Part shown: one piece after another, positions 9,213 through 17,518 of the stretch
How positions within the stretch are numbered: the stretch's first letter is position 1
Layout: every line of letters starts with the position of its first letter
Origin: Vibrio salilacus
GTDB taxonomy: Bacteria > Pseudomonadota > Gammaproteobacteria > Enterobacterales > Vibrionaceae
DNA: 33,552 nucleotides
Direction: 5' to 3'
Assembly (NCBI RefSeq): GCF_002811245.1
Contig: NZ_NIVQ01000029.1
Coordinates: 1-33,552 of the forward strand
Position numbers and translations under genes: made by a program
Notes under the pieces: model-generated
Seen by the model: only the letters and a program-made list of their open reading frames with translations
What the model was told of the DNA's origin: nothing
Databases searched by the model: none

Positions 9213-9881
9213 TTAGTTAGCACCCAATATTTTAAAGTTCGGGTTTACCGCGGTTAGTCTTCTCACTAAGTAGTTAAGCAGCACGCCGTACATAGGCACA
9301 AACAAACCTAAACTAATGATTAGCTTAAAGCCGTAATCCACCATTGCAATTTCTGTCCAGTGCTGCGCCATAAATGGATCTGGGCTTTGGTAGAAAGCAA
9401 TCGCAAAGAAAGCCATCGTATCCAACGCATTGCCGAACAACGTTGAACACGTTGGTGCGACCCACCATTGCTTGAGCTGACGTAAACGATTGAAGACATG
9501 CACATCTAAAATTTGGCCGAGCAAATAAGCCATAAAGCTGGCAATCGCAATCCGCGCGACAAATAGGTTGAATTCACTTAAATGGGATAGGCCTTGGAAT
9601 TGACCCTCAAAGAACAGCACTGACAATACGTAAGAGAGCGCGAGCGCTGGCAACATCACTAAGAAAATGATTTTTCGTGCGAGCTTGGCACCAAACACAC
9701 GTACGGTTAAGTCAGTGGCTAAAAATATAAAAGGAAAAGTGAATGCGCCCCAAGTGGTGTGCAAGCCAAAGATAGTAAAGGGTAGCTGAACCAAATAATT
9801 GCTTGATGCAATAATGATCAGATGGAATAAAACCAATAATAGAAGGGCTTTGCGCTGCTGCGCAGGGGTAAAGTTACTCAT
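9213..9881 (-). CDS. yhhQ: queuosine precursor transporter YhhQ (VUT family)
   Basis: The 222-residue product is an integral membrane protein with about six hydrophobic segments and the family blocks FPFIFLATDLTVRVFG and FGNALDTMAFFAIAF. E. coli YhhQ imports the queuosine precursors preQ0 and preQ1 for tRNA modification. The start is the ATG of MSNFTPAQQRK, with AAGG 6-7 nt upstream; an upstream ATG in frame adds 28 unrelated residues. A likely preQ1-I riboswitch ends at that ribosome site, which supports both the function and the start. The gene is convergent with gppA. Confidence 0.9.
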   Translation of the reverse strand: MSNFTPAQQRKALLLLVLFHLIIIASSNYLVQLPFTIFGLHTTWGAFTFPFIFLATDLTVRVFGAKLARKIIFLVMLPALALSYVLSVLFFEGQFQGLSHLSEFNLFVARIAIASFMAYLLGQILDVHVFNRLRQLKQWWVAPTCSTLFGNALDTMAFFAIAFYQSPDPFMAQHWTEIAMVDYGFKLIISLGLFVPMYGVLLNYLVRRLTAVNPNFKILGAN

Positions 9882-9887
9882 GCGATA

Positions 9888-9923
9888 CCTTTTTAGTTTG
9901 GTTTGGGGGTGAGGGAACCCAAA
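9888..9923 (-). promoter_or_regulatory. candidate preQ1-I riboswitch in the yhhQ leader
   Basis: On the minus strand, TTTGGG (9918-9923) pairs with CCCAAA (9902-9907) as P1. The ten-base loop TTCCCTCACC begins with the TTC seen after P1 in known preQ1-I aptamers. The A-rich tail CCAAACTAAAAAGG (9888-9901) resembles the tail that docks into P1. The tail ends in the AAGG ribosome site of yhhQ. Loop cytosines could pair with that GG to form the pseudoknot, so preQ1 binding would block translation. No U-run follows, which fits translational control. The match is by eye and the gene function agrees with the ligand. Confidence 0.7.
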
Positions 9924-10142
9924 TCGACCGACTCCAAGTAAAGTAATTGGAACGAGTCTTACCAATAATGTATTTAAAAAATTTGATACTCGAAAACGTT
10001 AGCCTTTAAGAGCGACGACCAGCAAATGCAGTCAGCACCTTACCGCTTATACGATGACAAATATCGCGGCGAGCGATTATACATTAACCAACTTAGGCTG
10101 CAACTGGTTAAAATTAGGCAAACGTTGGCGCCCGTATTTGCT

Positions 10143-10460
10143 TTAAAAGCCGCGTTGAAACAGGCCAGCGAGAAATTCGAGCTCTTGCTGTGACTCACCA
10201 TTCGCCACCGCCTCAAGCCAAACACACTCACTGTAATGCTCTGCTTTAAGAAATAACTGGCACCCTTCAAAATCAATCAACCAAGAGTGAATATCGGCGT
10301 CCCACTGCTTTTCAATCACACGTGCAGAGAGCAAATCCACTAAATGCTGCGCCAACTCAGGAAAACAATCAAAGTCGAAATCAGGCGTACCAATCACGAT
10401 GATGCCCTGCTGTGGTCGGTAATCTTGCAAGCTAAATGATGTGGTCAATGAATCAGCCAT
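10143..10460 (-). CDS. small conserved protein, probably DUF3630 family
   Basis: This 105-residue protein overlaps the 3' end of recQ by 8 bp (ATGGCTGA), so it is very probably translated by coupling with recQ. It is acidic and soluble with no signal peptide. The most distinctive blocks are [24 protein letters not shown] and [25 protein letters not shown]. From memory these resemble DUF3630, a small gammaproteobacterial family of unknown function often found beside recQ. I see no catalytic motif. About 180 bp with no recognisable gene follow before the yhhQ leader. Confidence 0.7.
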   Translation of the reverse strand: MADSLTTSFSLQDYRPQQGIIVIGTPDFDFDCFPELAQHLVDLLSARVIEKQWDADIHSWLIDFEGCQLFLKAEHYSECVWLEAVANGESQQELEFLAGLFQRGF

Positions 10461-12291
10461 GATGGGTCAAATGCTCCTGAATTAAATCTAAGAATGGATC
10501 GGCGTACTTTTCCAATTTTCGCTGACCGACCCCATTTACCGCTAGCATCTCGCCATAAGATGTCGGCAATATCTCGGCCATATCAATCAAGGTCGCATCG
10601 CTAAAGACCACATAAGGTGGCAAACCCACTTCATCGGCAATCGATTTACGTAGCTTACGCAGTTTAGCAAACAGCTTTTTGTCGTAGTTCTTGCTGGAAA
10701 GCTTATTCGACTTGGCTGCTCGCGCCGCGGTATCAAGACGCGGCACCGCCAACTCTAAAGACATTTCGCCGCGTAGCAACGGGCGTGCTTCCTCGGTTAA
10801 CTGCAAGGTCGAGTTACGAGTGATATTTTGAGACAGTAGTCCTTTATGGATCAGTTGACGAAAAACACTCACCCAATAGTCGTGACTGTTTTCACGTCCG
10901 AGCCCATAGGTTGACAACTTATCATGGCCATTTTCACGCACACGGATATTTTGCATTCCGCGCAGAACTTCAACCACATAGCCCATACCAAAGCTTTGAT
11001 TAACGCGATAAACACATGACAAGGCTTTTTGCGCTTGCTCGGTTGCATCAAAACGTTTGGGCGGATCCAGACAAATATCGCAGTTACCACACGGCTTTTC
11101 GCGATATTCGCCAAAGTAATTAAGCAGCACCTGACGTCGGCAGGTTTGTGCTTCAGCAAAGGCACTCATTGCATTGAGCTTATGCGCTTCAACCTGTTTT
11201 TGGGGCCCTTCGTCTTTTTCATCGAGCATACGACGTAGCCAACTGATGTCAGCCGGATCATAGAGCATCATGGCTTCTGCGGGTAAACCGTCACGACCAG
11301 CGCGTCCGGTTTCTTGGTAATACGACTCGATATTGCGTGGGATATCAAAGTGCACCACAAAGCGAACATTGGGCTTATTGATTCCCATACCAAACGCGAC
11401 AGTGGCCACAACAATTTGTACATCATCACGCTGAAATGCTTCTTGTACATAAGCGCGCTCGTCCGGATCTAAACCGGCGTGATAGCTGGCTGCGCGTAGG
11501 CCGTTATTGCACAGTTTTTCGGTCACCATTTCCACTTTTTTACGGCTACCACAGTAAATGATGCCGCAATGACCGCGCTGCTCTTCGAGAAAACGTACCA
11601 CCTGCGAGACTGGCTTATGTTTTTCGACCAAGGTATAGCGAATATTGGGTCGGTCAAAACTGCCCAAATAAGTATGAGGCTCATTTAATTGCAAACGCTG
11701 CATAATATCACTGCGCGTCGCATCATCCGCCGTCGCCGTTAATGCCATGACCGGTATATGAGGAAAATACTGTTTGAGCTGACCCAGCGAGGCATATTCT
11801 GGCCTGAAATCATGCCCCCACTGAGAAATACAGTGCGCTTCATCGACTGCAATCATCGACAGCGGTAAGCTTTCGAGTCGCTCGATAAAGTCGCGCATGA
11901 GAACGCGCTCTGGCGAGACATACACCAATTTCAACGCGCCAGAATGCATCCGGTTATAAACCGCTATGAGCGCCTCACGCGACATGGTCGAATTGATGCA
12001 CTCTGCAGCAACACCATCAGCCTTAAGCTGGTCAACCTGATCTTTCATCAATGAAATCAAAGGCGAAATCACCAAGGTTAACCCTGAACGGACTAGTGCT
12101 GGAATTTGATAACAAAGCGACTTCCCGCCACCTGTCGGCATAATCACCAGACTGTCGTGGCCTTCGACCGCAGACTCGATCACCTCTTGCTGGCCATCGC
12201 GAAAGCGCTGATAGCCAAAAACATCTTCGAGGATGCTTTGTGGCGTAGGCTGTTCGGCCGGTGGTTGCTGTGCTAAAAGTGTCGAGGTCAT
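10453..12291 (-). CDS. recQ: ATP-dependent DNA helicase RecQ
   Basis: RecQ is a 3'-5' DNA helicase of recombination and replication-fork repair. The 612-residue protein has Walker A PTGGGKS (52-58), the DEAH box in [19 protein letters not shown], the arginine-finger block [10 protein letters not shown], a zinc-binding set (CRRQ...C-GNCDIC), a winged-helix domain, and a C-terminal HRDC domain (about residues 525-605). Every domain of a canonical RecQ is present. The first 20 residues before the helicase core are rich in Gln and Pro and variable in the family. The ribosome site before the ATG is weak. A small gene overlaps its 3' end, and rarD lies divergently upstream, much as recQ and rarD are neighbours in E. 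coli. Confidence 0.97.
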   Translation of the reverse strand: MTSTLLAQQPPAEQPTPQSILEDVFGYQRFRDGQQEVIESAVEGHDSLVIMPTGGGKSLCYQIPALVRSGLTLVISPLISLMKDQVDQLKADGVAAECINSTMSREALIAVYNRMHSGALKLVYVSPERVLMRDFIERLESLPLSMIAVDEAHCISQWGHDFRPEYASLGQLKQYFPHIPVMALTATADDATRSDIMQRLQLNEPHTYLGSFDRPNIRYTLVEKHKPVSQVVRFLEEQRGHCGIIYCGSRKKVEMVTEKLCNNGLRAASYHAGLDPDERAYVQEAFQRDDVQIVVATVAFGMGINKPNVRFVVHFDIPRNIESYYQETGRAGRDGLPAEAMMLYDPADISWLRRMLDEKDEGPQKQVEAHKLNAMSAFAEAQTCRRQVLLNYFGEYREKPCGNCDICLDPPKRFDATEQAQKALSCVYRVNQSFGMGYVVEVLRGMQNIRVRENGHDKLSTYGLGRENSHDYWVSVFRQLIHKGLLSQNITRNSTLQLTEEARPLLRGEMSLELAVPRLDTAARAAKSNKLSSKNYDKKLFAKLRKLRKSIADEVGLPPYVVFSDATLIDMAEILPTSYGEMLAVNGVGQRKLEKYADPFLDLIQEHLTHHG

Positions 12292-12454
12292 GAATTATCT
12301 CAGTAGAATTGCAGGGCAGTGCGCGTGTCACGCAAGAGGCACATTGTAGTGGGGTTTAGAGGCGAATAAAACCGCAAATTGCTAGGTGATTTTGACAGTG
12401 ATTCGTATACTGCATGTTTCAGTTTGTAAAATTGCTTAACATAAGTGAGTCTCC

Positions 12455-13372
12455 ATGACGGCAGAACAACAACAACAGCGAGCCAAGCAAGGTGTCTTGT
12501 TCGCTATCGGCGCCTACACCATGTGGGGTATCGCCCCTATCTATTTTAAATCATTAGCCGATGTTTCTGCGCTAGAGATTCTCAGCCATCGTATCGTGTG
12601 GTCGTTCATCCTGCTTGCTGTCTTACTGCATTTTGGTCGAGGTTGGCGCAATGTTCGTGATGTCATGGCCTCAAAGGTTAAAATGACTTACCTGTTTTTT
12701 ACTTCAATTGTCATCGCGACAAACTGGCTGATTTTTATTTGGGCCGTCAACGCCAATCATATGCTCGATGCCAGTTTAGGCTATTACATTAACCCGCTGC
12801 TCAACGTGTTGCTCGGGATGATCTTTCTGGGTGAGCGATTACGCAAAATGCAATGGTTTGCTGTGGCATTGGCCTGCGGCGGTGTCATCGTTCAATTGAT
12901 TGCCTTTGGTTCCGTACCGATTGTCGCAATAGTACTGGCCTTTAGTTTTGGTTGTTACGGCTTGCTGCGTAAAAAAGTCAACTTAGATGCGCAAACTGGC
13001 CTTTTTGTCGAAACGCTGCTGCTGCTGCCCATCGCGGCGATTTACTTAATCGGGATTGCAGAGACAGCAACGTCGAACATGGCTCTCAATGATACCACCC
13101 TCAACTTGCTGTTAATTGCTGCAGGCGTAATTACTACCCTGCCCTTGCTGTGCTTTACTGGCGCGGCCACCCGTTTGAAACTGTCGACCTTGGGCTTCTT
13201 CCAATATATTGGCCCTAGCTTGATGTTTTTACTCGCCGTACTGGTTTACGGTGAAGCTTTTACCGCTGATAAAGCGATCACCTTCGCCTTTATTTGGAGC
13301 GCACTGGTGGTATTCAGTTTCGATGGCTTGAAAAATAATCGCCAAATTAAAAAAGCCGCTGCTTTGAGCTGA
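12455..13372 (+). CDS. rarD: EamA-family transporter RarD
   Basis: The 305-residue product is a ten-helix membrane protein of the drug/metabolite transporter superfamily. It matches RarD in the N-terminal block GAYTMWGIAPIYFK, in WAVNANHMLDASLGYYINPL, and near the C terminus in LGFFQYIGPSLMFLLAV. RarD-type proteins are annotated as chloramphenicol-sensitive proteins, but the true substrate is not settled. GTGAG lies about 6 nt before the ATG. A strong terminator follows the stop codon. Confidence 0.9.
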   Translation: MTAEQQQQRAKQGVLFAIGAYTMWGIAPIYFKSLADVSALEILSHRIVWSFILLAVLLHFGRGWRNVRDVMASKVKMTYLFFTSIVIATNWLIFIWAVNANHMLDASLGYYINPLLNVLLGMIFLGERLRKMQWFAVALACGGVIVQLIAFGSVPIVAIVLAFSFGCYGLLRKKVNLDAQTGLFVETLLLLPIAAIYLIGIAETATSNMALNDTTLNLLLIAAGVITTLPLLCFTGAATRLKLSTLGFFQYIGPSLMFLLAVLVYGEAFTADKAITFAFIWSALVVFSFDGLKNNRQIKKAAALS

Positions 13373-13407
13373 TCGTTTTTTACAAGACAATCTTTGTAGC
13401 AGGTTAT

Positions 13408-13439
13408 AAGCTTGGTGAAATAGTCACCAAGCTTTTTTT
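13408..13439 (+). terminator. rarD terminator
   Basis: AAGCTTGGTGA and its perfect complement form an 11-bp stem with a five-base loop, followed by a seven-base T-run. It ends only 5 bp before the ATG of the AraC-family gene. Confidence 0.88.
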
Positions 13440-13444
13440 GTTTT

Positions 13445-14256
13445 ATGGACAAGGTCAACTACCACAGCACGCAAAATAGAGAGATCAGTCTGATTGAAGC
13501 GAACTACCATTCGTTCGCCTTTTCACGCCACTATCATCTCGATTTTCATATTGGCCTAATCACAAGCGGACAACAGAAGTTTCACTATCAAGGCTCTAGC
13601 CACCATGTTGGCGCAGGACAATTGGTGATCATGCCCCCCGATGAATTGCATGACGGTCAATCACTGCTTGAGTCGGGCTATCAAGTGCGTGTTTTTGAGC
13701 TCGACCCTTTGTGGCTCAGTGAATTGGCGCAATTAAACAACGCTCACCAATTAATTAACTTTAAACACTTGATCATCTCAGATGCGCAAGTTTTCCATTC
13801 ACTTGCTTCGCTACATCAACGACTCGCGCAAAACAATATCAGCCAGTTGGCTAAAGACTGCCTACCCTATGAAGGTTTTGAGCGGCTCTTTAAGCACTAT
13901 GCGAGCGACGGACAACAACCCGTGCTACCGCTTGGCAATCAATCAATCGCAACACTGAAAGAGTACTTACTCAGTCATCTTGACCAACCAGTGCGTCTCG
14001 ACGATTTATCGCAACTTTGCCAGCTCAGTCCAACTCAGCTTCAACGTCACTTTAAAGCCAAAGTCGGTTTAAAGCCAAAGTCGGTTTAACGCCTTACGCT
14101 TGGTTTAATCGCTTACGCATGGAACAAAGTATGAAATTACTCAAGGCTGGGATCAGTGGTACTGAGGTGGCTCACCAAGTTGGCTTCTACGATCAAGCGC
14201 ACTTTAGTAAAGCGTTCAAAGCCACTTACGGTGTCAAACCCTCACAAATCAATTAG
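13445..14256 (+). pseudogene. AraC-family regulator broken by a 17-bp tandem duplication
   Basis: The reading frame from 13445 encodes a cupin-type N-terminal domain (FSRHYHLDFHIGLITSGQQ, MPPDELHDG) and the first helix-turn-helix, then stops at 14087-14089 after 214 residues. The 17-bp unit AAAGCCAAAGTCGGTTT occurs twice in tandem at 14054-14070 and 14071-14087. Removing one copy restores an open frame to TAG at 14254-14256, giving 264 residues with an ordinary AraC C terminus (MEQSMKLLKAG, VAHQVGFYDQAHFSKAFKATYGVKPS). The second helix-turn-helix is therefore lost in the strain as sequenced. The rest is intact with no other stops, so the event is recent. The ATG lies just past the rarD terminator with no ribosome site, so the start or its transcription is unusual. 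A LysE-type exporter follows, a common AraC neighbour. Confidence 0.88.
14054..14087 (+). repeat. 17-bp direct tandem duplication inside the AraC-family gene
   Basis: Two identical, adjacent 17-bp units. Identity continues for a few bases on either side, so the shared block is 22 bp with a period of 17. Because 17 is not a multiple of three, the duplication shifts the frame. Confidence 0.97.
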
Positions 14257-14335
14257 TGTCAGTTTTTTACAATCGCCACAGCGTGTCAGATGGCACAATA
14301 GCGCTATCAATTACGACTGATAAGTTTTTCTCTCC

Positions 14336-15007
14336 ATGAATGAAATCACCATTTTATCCACCCTTGCTCTGGTCCACTTTGTCGCTCTGATGAGTCCAGG
14401 ACCTGATTTTGCCCTCGTGGTGCAAAACGCAACGCGCTACGGACGCCAAACCGGGTTTTATATTGCGCTTGGCCTCTCTTGTGGCATTTTACTGCACTCA
14501 ATTTTAAGCTTAACTGGCGTCAGCTATTTGGTTCACCAACAACCCACCCTGTTTGCCCTACTCCAGATCGCCGGGGGCAGTTACCTGTTTTATCTCGGCT
14601 ATGGCGCTCTAAGGGCGACATGGTCAAGCATCCGTCGCCCGCAGCAAAGCGATGCCGAAAATCGCGACCGTTCCAGCCTGTTGTTAAGCAATAAGCGCCA
14701 AGCCTTTTCGCGTGGCTTCGCGACCAACATTCTTAACCCTAAAGCCTTAGTGTTCTTTGTCAGTTTAATGTCGAGCTTAGTGCCTGCCACGATGTCCTTA
14801 ACGGGAAAAGGCGTCGCCTTGTTGATTTTGTGGAGCTTATCTTTGCTATGGTTTTCGTTTTTGGCTTGGGTGCTATCGACTCAACGCATGCAACGAAAAG
14901 TAAAAGCGATGGCCATTTATGTTGATGGGCTATGCGGTGTGCTATTTACTTTTATTGGCGTCAGCATTTTATGGCAATCCAGCACCTCTCTGCTGAGCCA
15001 AGTTTAA
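14336..15007 (+). CDS. LysE/RhtB-family amino-acid exporter
   Basis: The 223-residue product is a membrane protein with five to six hydrophobic segments and the family signature LMSPGPDFALVVQNATRYGRQ (about residues 18-38), GFATNILNPKALVFF near 128 and a hydrophobic C terminus. Members export amino acids such as homoserine, threonine, lysine or arginine. The substrate cannot be told from sequence. The broken AraC-family gene directly upstream was probably its regulator, as such pairs are common, so its control may be altered in this strain. No clear ribosome site precedes the ATG, but the N terminus fits the family length. Confidence 0.85.
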   Translation: MNEITILSTLALVHFVALMSPGPDFALVVQNATRYGRQTGFYIALGLSCGILLHSILSLTGVSYLVHQQPTLFALLQIAGGSYLFYLGYGALRATWSSIRRPQQSDAENRDRSSLLLSNKRQAFSRGFATNILNPKALVFFVSLMSSLVPATMSLTGKGVALLILWSLSLLWFSFLAWVLSTQRMQRKVKAMAIYVDGLCGVLFTFIGVSILWQSSTSLLSQV

Positions 15008-15117
15008 CCTCTCAACCGTCTAATATTTGATTCAAGGTTACAATTTGATAACAAACTCTTAGACCTGTTCAGATTCCACTGTCACTCTAGCTTTGCATAC
15101 ATAGAAGGAGAATAAAG

Positions 15118-16866
15118 ATGCAGTGGAAACTTACACTTCTCACCACCTGCTTGCTCACAACGTCAATCACTAGCTGGGCTAACCAAGCGACCGATTCCGT
15201 CGCACCGGAACACAGCAGTGGCCTAGAACACAAATCCTTGGTCACCGCTAAAGAGTGGATGGTCACGGCCGCCAATCCAGTCGCAACCCAAGCGGGTGCT
15301 GATGTGCTCGCCAAAGGCGGTAATGCGATTGATGCCATGGTGACCACGCAACTGATGCTCGGTCTGGTTGAGCCTCAGTCATCGGGGATTGGTGGCGGTG
15401 CTTTTCTGGTTTACTGGGATGCTGACAAACAACAGCTCACTACTTACGACGGCCGAGAAACCGCGCCGCTCGACGCAACACCGCGCCTATTCCAAGATAA
15501 AAATGGCGAGCCACTTAAATTTTACGATGCGGTTGTCGGTGGCCGCTCGGTTGGCACACCCGGTACCGTTAAGCTGATGTGGGATATGCATCAAAAATAT
15601 GGCCAGCTAGATTGGGCTGAACTCATTCAGCCAGTGATCGCTCTCGCTCAGCAAGGCTTTGAAATTACTCCGCGTCTCGCCACATTAATTGAAGCCGATG
15701 CACAGCGTCTGAGTCGCTTCGAGGCCACCAGCGCGTACTTTTTAAACTCAGATGGTTCACCAAAAACCGCAGGAAACATACTAAAGAATCCACAATACGC
15801 AGCCACACTGACCGCGATTGCCAAACAAGGCGCAAAGGCGTTCTATCAAGGTAAGATCGCAAGCGACATCATTAAAACGGTTCAAACGGCGCCAGGCAAC
15901 CCGGGCGTCTTAGCACAAAAAGACTTCGATGCTTATACTATCAAGCAACGTCAACCCGTCTGTTCAGGCTACCAAAGCTATGAGATCTGTGGCATGGGCC
16001 CACCGAGCTCAGGCGCGTTAACCGTGAGTCAGATTCTATCCATCACAGAGCAATTCGATCTCAAAGGCTGGGGGCCAAACAACGCTAAATCATGGCAAGT
16101 GATTGCAGATGCCTCTCGCTTAGCTTTTGCCGATCGCGGCATGTACATGGCAGACGAAGATTTTGTGCCCATGCCAACTCAAGGTTTGCTTGATAAAGAG
16201 TACTTAAAGCAGCGCGCACAACTTATCCAACCGGGCAAAGCATTGGCTACCGTTAGCGCAGGCACTCCACCATGGAACTACGCTCAGCGCCAAAGCACCG
16301 ATGAGTCTATTGAACTGCCATCCACCAGCCATTTTAATGTGGTCGATAAAGCAGGCAATGTGGTCTCAATCACCACCACCATTGAGAACGCCTTTGGCTC
16401 ACGCTTGATGACCAATGGCTTCTTACTCAACAACGAGTTGACCGACTTTTCTTTCCGTACTCATAACCAAGGTAGGCCGATTGCCAACCGATTAGAGCCC
16501 GGCAAGCGCCCTCGCTCTTCAATGGCACCGACCATCATTATGCACAATGATCAACCCTACATGGCAATTGGCTCGCCGGGCGGAAGTCGTATCATAGGTT
16601 ATGTCGCACAAGCGATTATTGCGCATATTCAATGGGGAATGGACATTCAACAAGCCGCTAATCAACCTCACCTACTCAACCGTTTCGGCCCACTGGATAT
16701 TGAACAAGGCACAGATGTCGAAAGCTTTAAATCTGAGCTTGAGAAAATGGGCTTTGAGGTCAATATTCGCGATCTGAACTCAGGAATACATGCCATTTTA
16801 TTGCAAGATGGTCAGCTACAAGGTGCTGCAGACCCACGCCGTGAAGGTGCCGCGATCGGACAATAA
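15118..16866 (+). CDS. ggt: gamma-glutamyltransferase (periplasmic)
   Basis: GGT cleaves the gamma-glutamyl bond of glutathione or transfers it to amino acids. The 582-residue precursor begins with a Sec signal peptide (core LTLLTTCLLTTSITSWA, cleavage near residue 21). It is predicted to cut itself before Thr403 in STSHFNVVDKAGNVVS, creating the small subunit with Thr403 as nucleophile, as at Thr391 in E. coli. Large-subunit landmarks are PVATQAGADVLAKGGNAIDA, SSGIGGGAF and DGRETAP; small-subunit ones are RPRSSMAPTI and GSPGGSRIIG. AAGGAGA lies 6 nt before the ATG. It is a single gene, followed by an imperfect hairpin and then the csrB region. With gor further on, it is one of two glutathione-related genes here. 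Confidence 0.95.
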   Translation: MQWKLTLLTTCLLTTSITSWANQATDSVAPEHSSGLEHKSLVTAKEWMVTAANPVATQAGADVLAKGGNAIDAMVTTQLMLGLVEPQSSGIGGGAFLVYWDADKQQLTTYDGRETAPLDATPRLFQDKNGEPLKFYDAVVGGRSVGTPGTVKLMWDMHQKYGQLDWAELIQPVIALAQQGFEITPRLATLIEADAQRLSRFEATSAYFLNSDGSPKTAGNILKNPQYAATLTAIAKQGAKAFYQGKIASDIIKTVQTAPGNPGVLAQKDFDAYTIKQRQPVCSGYQSYEICGMGPPSSGALTVSQILSITEQFDLKGWGPNNAKSWQVIADASRLAFADRGMYMADEDFVPMPTQGLLDKEYLKQRAQLIQPGKALATVSAGTPPWNYAQRQSTDESIELPSTSHFNVVDKAGNVVSITTTIENAFGSRLMTNGFLLNNELTDFSFRTHNQGRPIANRLEPGKRPRSSMAPTIIMHNDQPYMAIGSPGGSRIIGYVAQAIIAHIQWGMDIQQAANQPHLLNRFGPLDIEQGTDVESFKSELEKMGFEVNIRDLNSGIHAILLQDGQLQGAADPRREGAAIGQ

Positions 16867-16875
16867 CGCCGATCG

Positions 16876-16930
16876 ACTCGCTTGCTTGTGCGAGATCTCT
16901 CACAAGCAAGTGAGTAAATAGTGTTTTTTT
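16876..16930 (+). terminator. possible ggt terminator (long hairpin, displaced T-run)
   Basis: An almost perfect 15-bp inverted repeat (16876-16890 with 16901-16915) has a ten-base loop. The T-run (16924-16930) comes about 8 bases after the stem rather than directly, so termination may be weak. Confidence 0.45.
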
Positions 16931-16955
16931 GCTGAGAAAAATGTAACACAGCCAT

Positions 16956-17009
16956 AGTAAGTAATTGTTTTACAATGACTTGCATGAAATTACAGCGAAT
17001 GTTTATGTA
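16956..17009 (+). promoter_or_regulatory. csrB promoter with candidate VarA (GacA/UvrY-type) site
   Basis: TTGCAT (16980-16985) and TATGTA (17004-17009) with an 18-bp spacer form a credible sigma-70 promoter, giving a start near 17016. Just upstream, AGTAAG (16956-16961) and TTTACA (16969-16974) form an imperfect version of the TGTAAG-N6-CTTACA palindrome bound by GacA-type regulators. VarA is the Vibrio member that activates csr RNAs. The spacing is one base longer than consensus, so this part is tentative. Confidence 0.5.
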
Positions 17010-17015
17010 GAAAAA

Positions 17016-17475
17016 CGTTTGCGCTCTATTGCTCGGCGCGCTTAAAGAGGTAATATGAACCCTGTCGGATGGATGCTGACACGGAACAGGAAATTACCAC
17101 GGATTAGGTAATCTTCAGGAAGAAGATACGGTTGCTCAGGATGAACAATCGGCATGGATAGCAAACGGACATTGAACGGACGCAATAGTAACTAGGATGG
17201 TTGCTACTAAGGATGGGAAATGGACACCTCAGGATGAGGAAAGGACTGATCATCAGGATGATGAAAAGGACACCGCTCAGGGAACAAGCGAAGTGAGCTA
17301 GCTAGGATGGTTAGCAGACCAGGATAGGGTCAAGGACACCGCTAGGATGGCGATGAATGGATTAAGCTGAAGGATTCAGCCTACTATCAAGGATTTGATG
17401 CATGGAGCACCTCTAGTAGCCGGATTGCTGCGAGTAAGACTATAACCCCGATGGGCCTTGGCCCTCGGGGTTTTT
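17016..17475 (+). ncRNA. csrB: CsrB-family regulatory RNA (CsrA sponge)
   Basis: There is no coding frame here, but I count about 29 GGA trinucleotides between 17064 and 17425, many as AGGA or CAGGAT and many between short inverted repeats, so that GGA sits in hairpin loops. Examples are CTCAGGATGAG and ATCATCAGGATGAT. This is the hallmark of CsrB/CsrC RNAs, which bind many CsrA dimers and so relieve CsrA repression of mRNAs. The unit is about 460 nt and ends in a strong terminator. V. cholerae has three such RNAs (CsrB, C, D); which one this is cannot be decided here. It sits between ggt and uvrD. Confidence 0.92.
17446..17475 (+). terminator. csrB terminator
   Basis: CCCCGA and TCGGGG with an inner GGGCC/GGCCC form a near-perfect stem with a tiny loop and one bulged T, followed by five T. 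It is the 3' end expected for CsrB-type RNAs. Confidence 0.9.
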
Positions 17476-17518
17476 CTTTATTTTTTTCTCTGCATATTTG
17501 AGAAAATGAGTTTAGCGC

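Noticed and set aside
17064..17425. Many short repeated GGA-containing units, at first sight a tandem repeat or CRISPR-like array
   Set aside because: Units are irregular in length and spacing with no constant repeat or spacer. The pattern is that of a CsrA-binding RNA.
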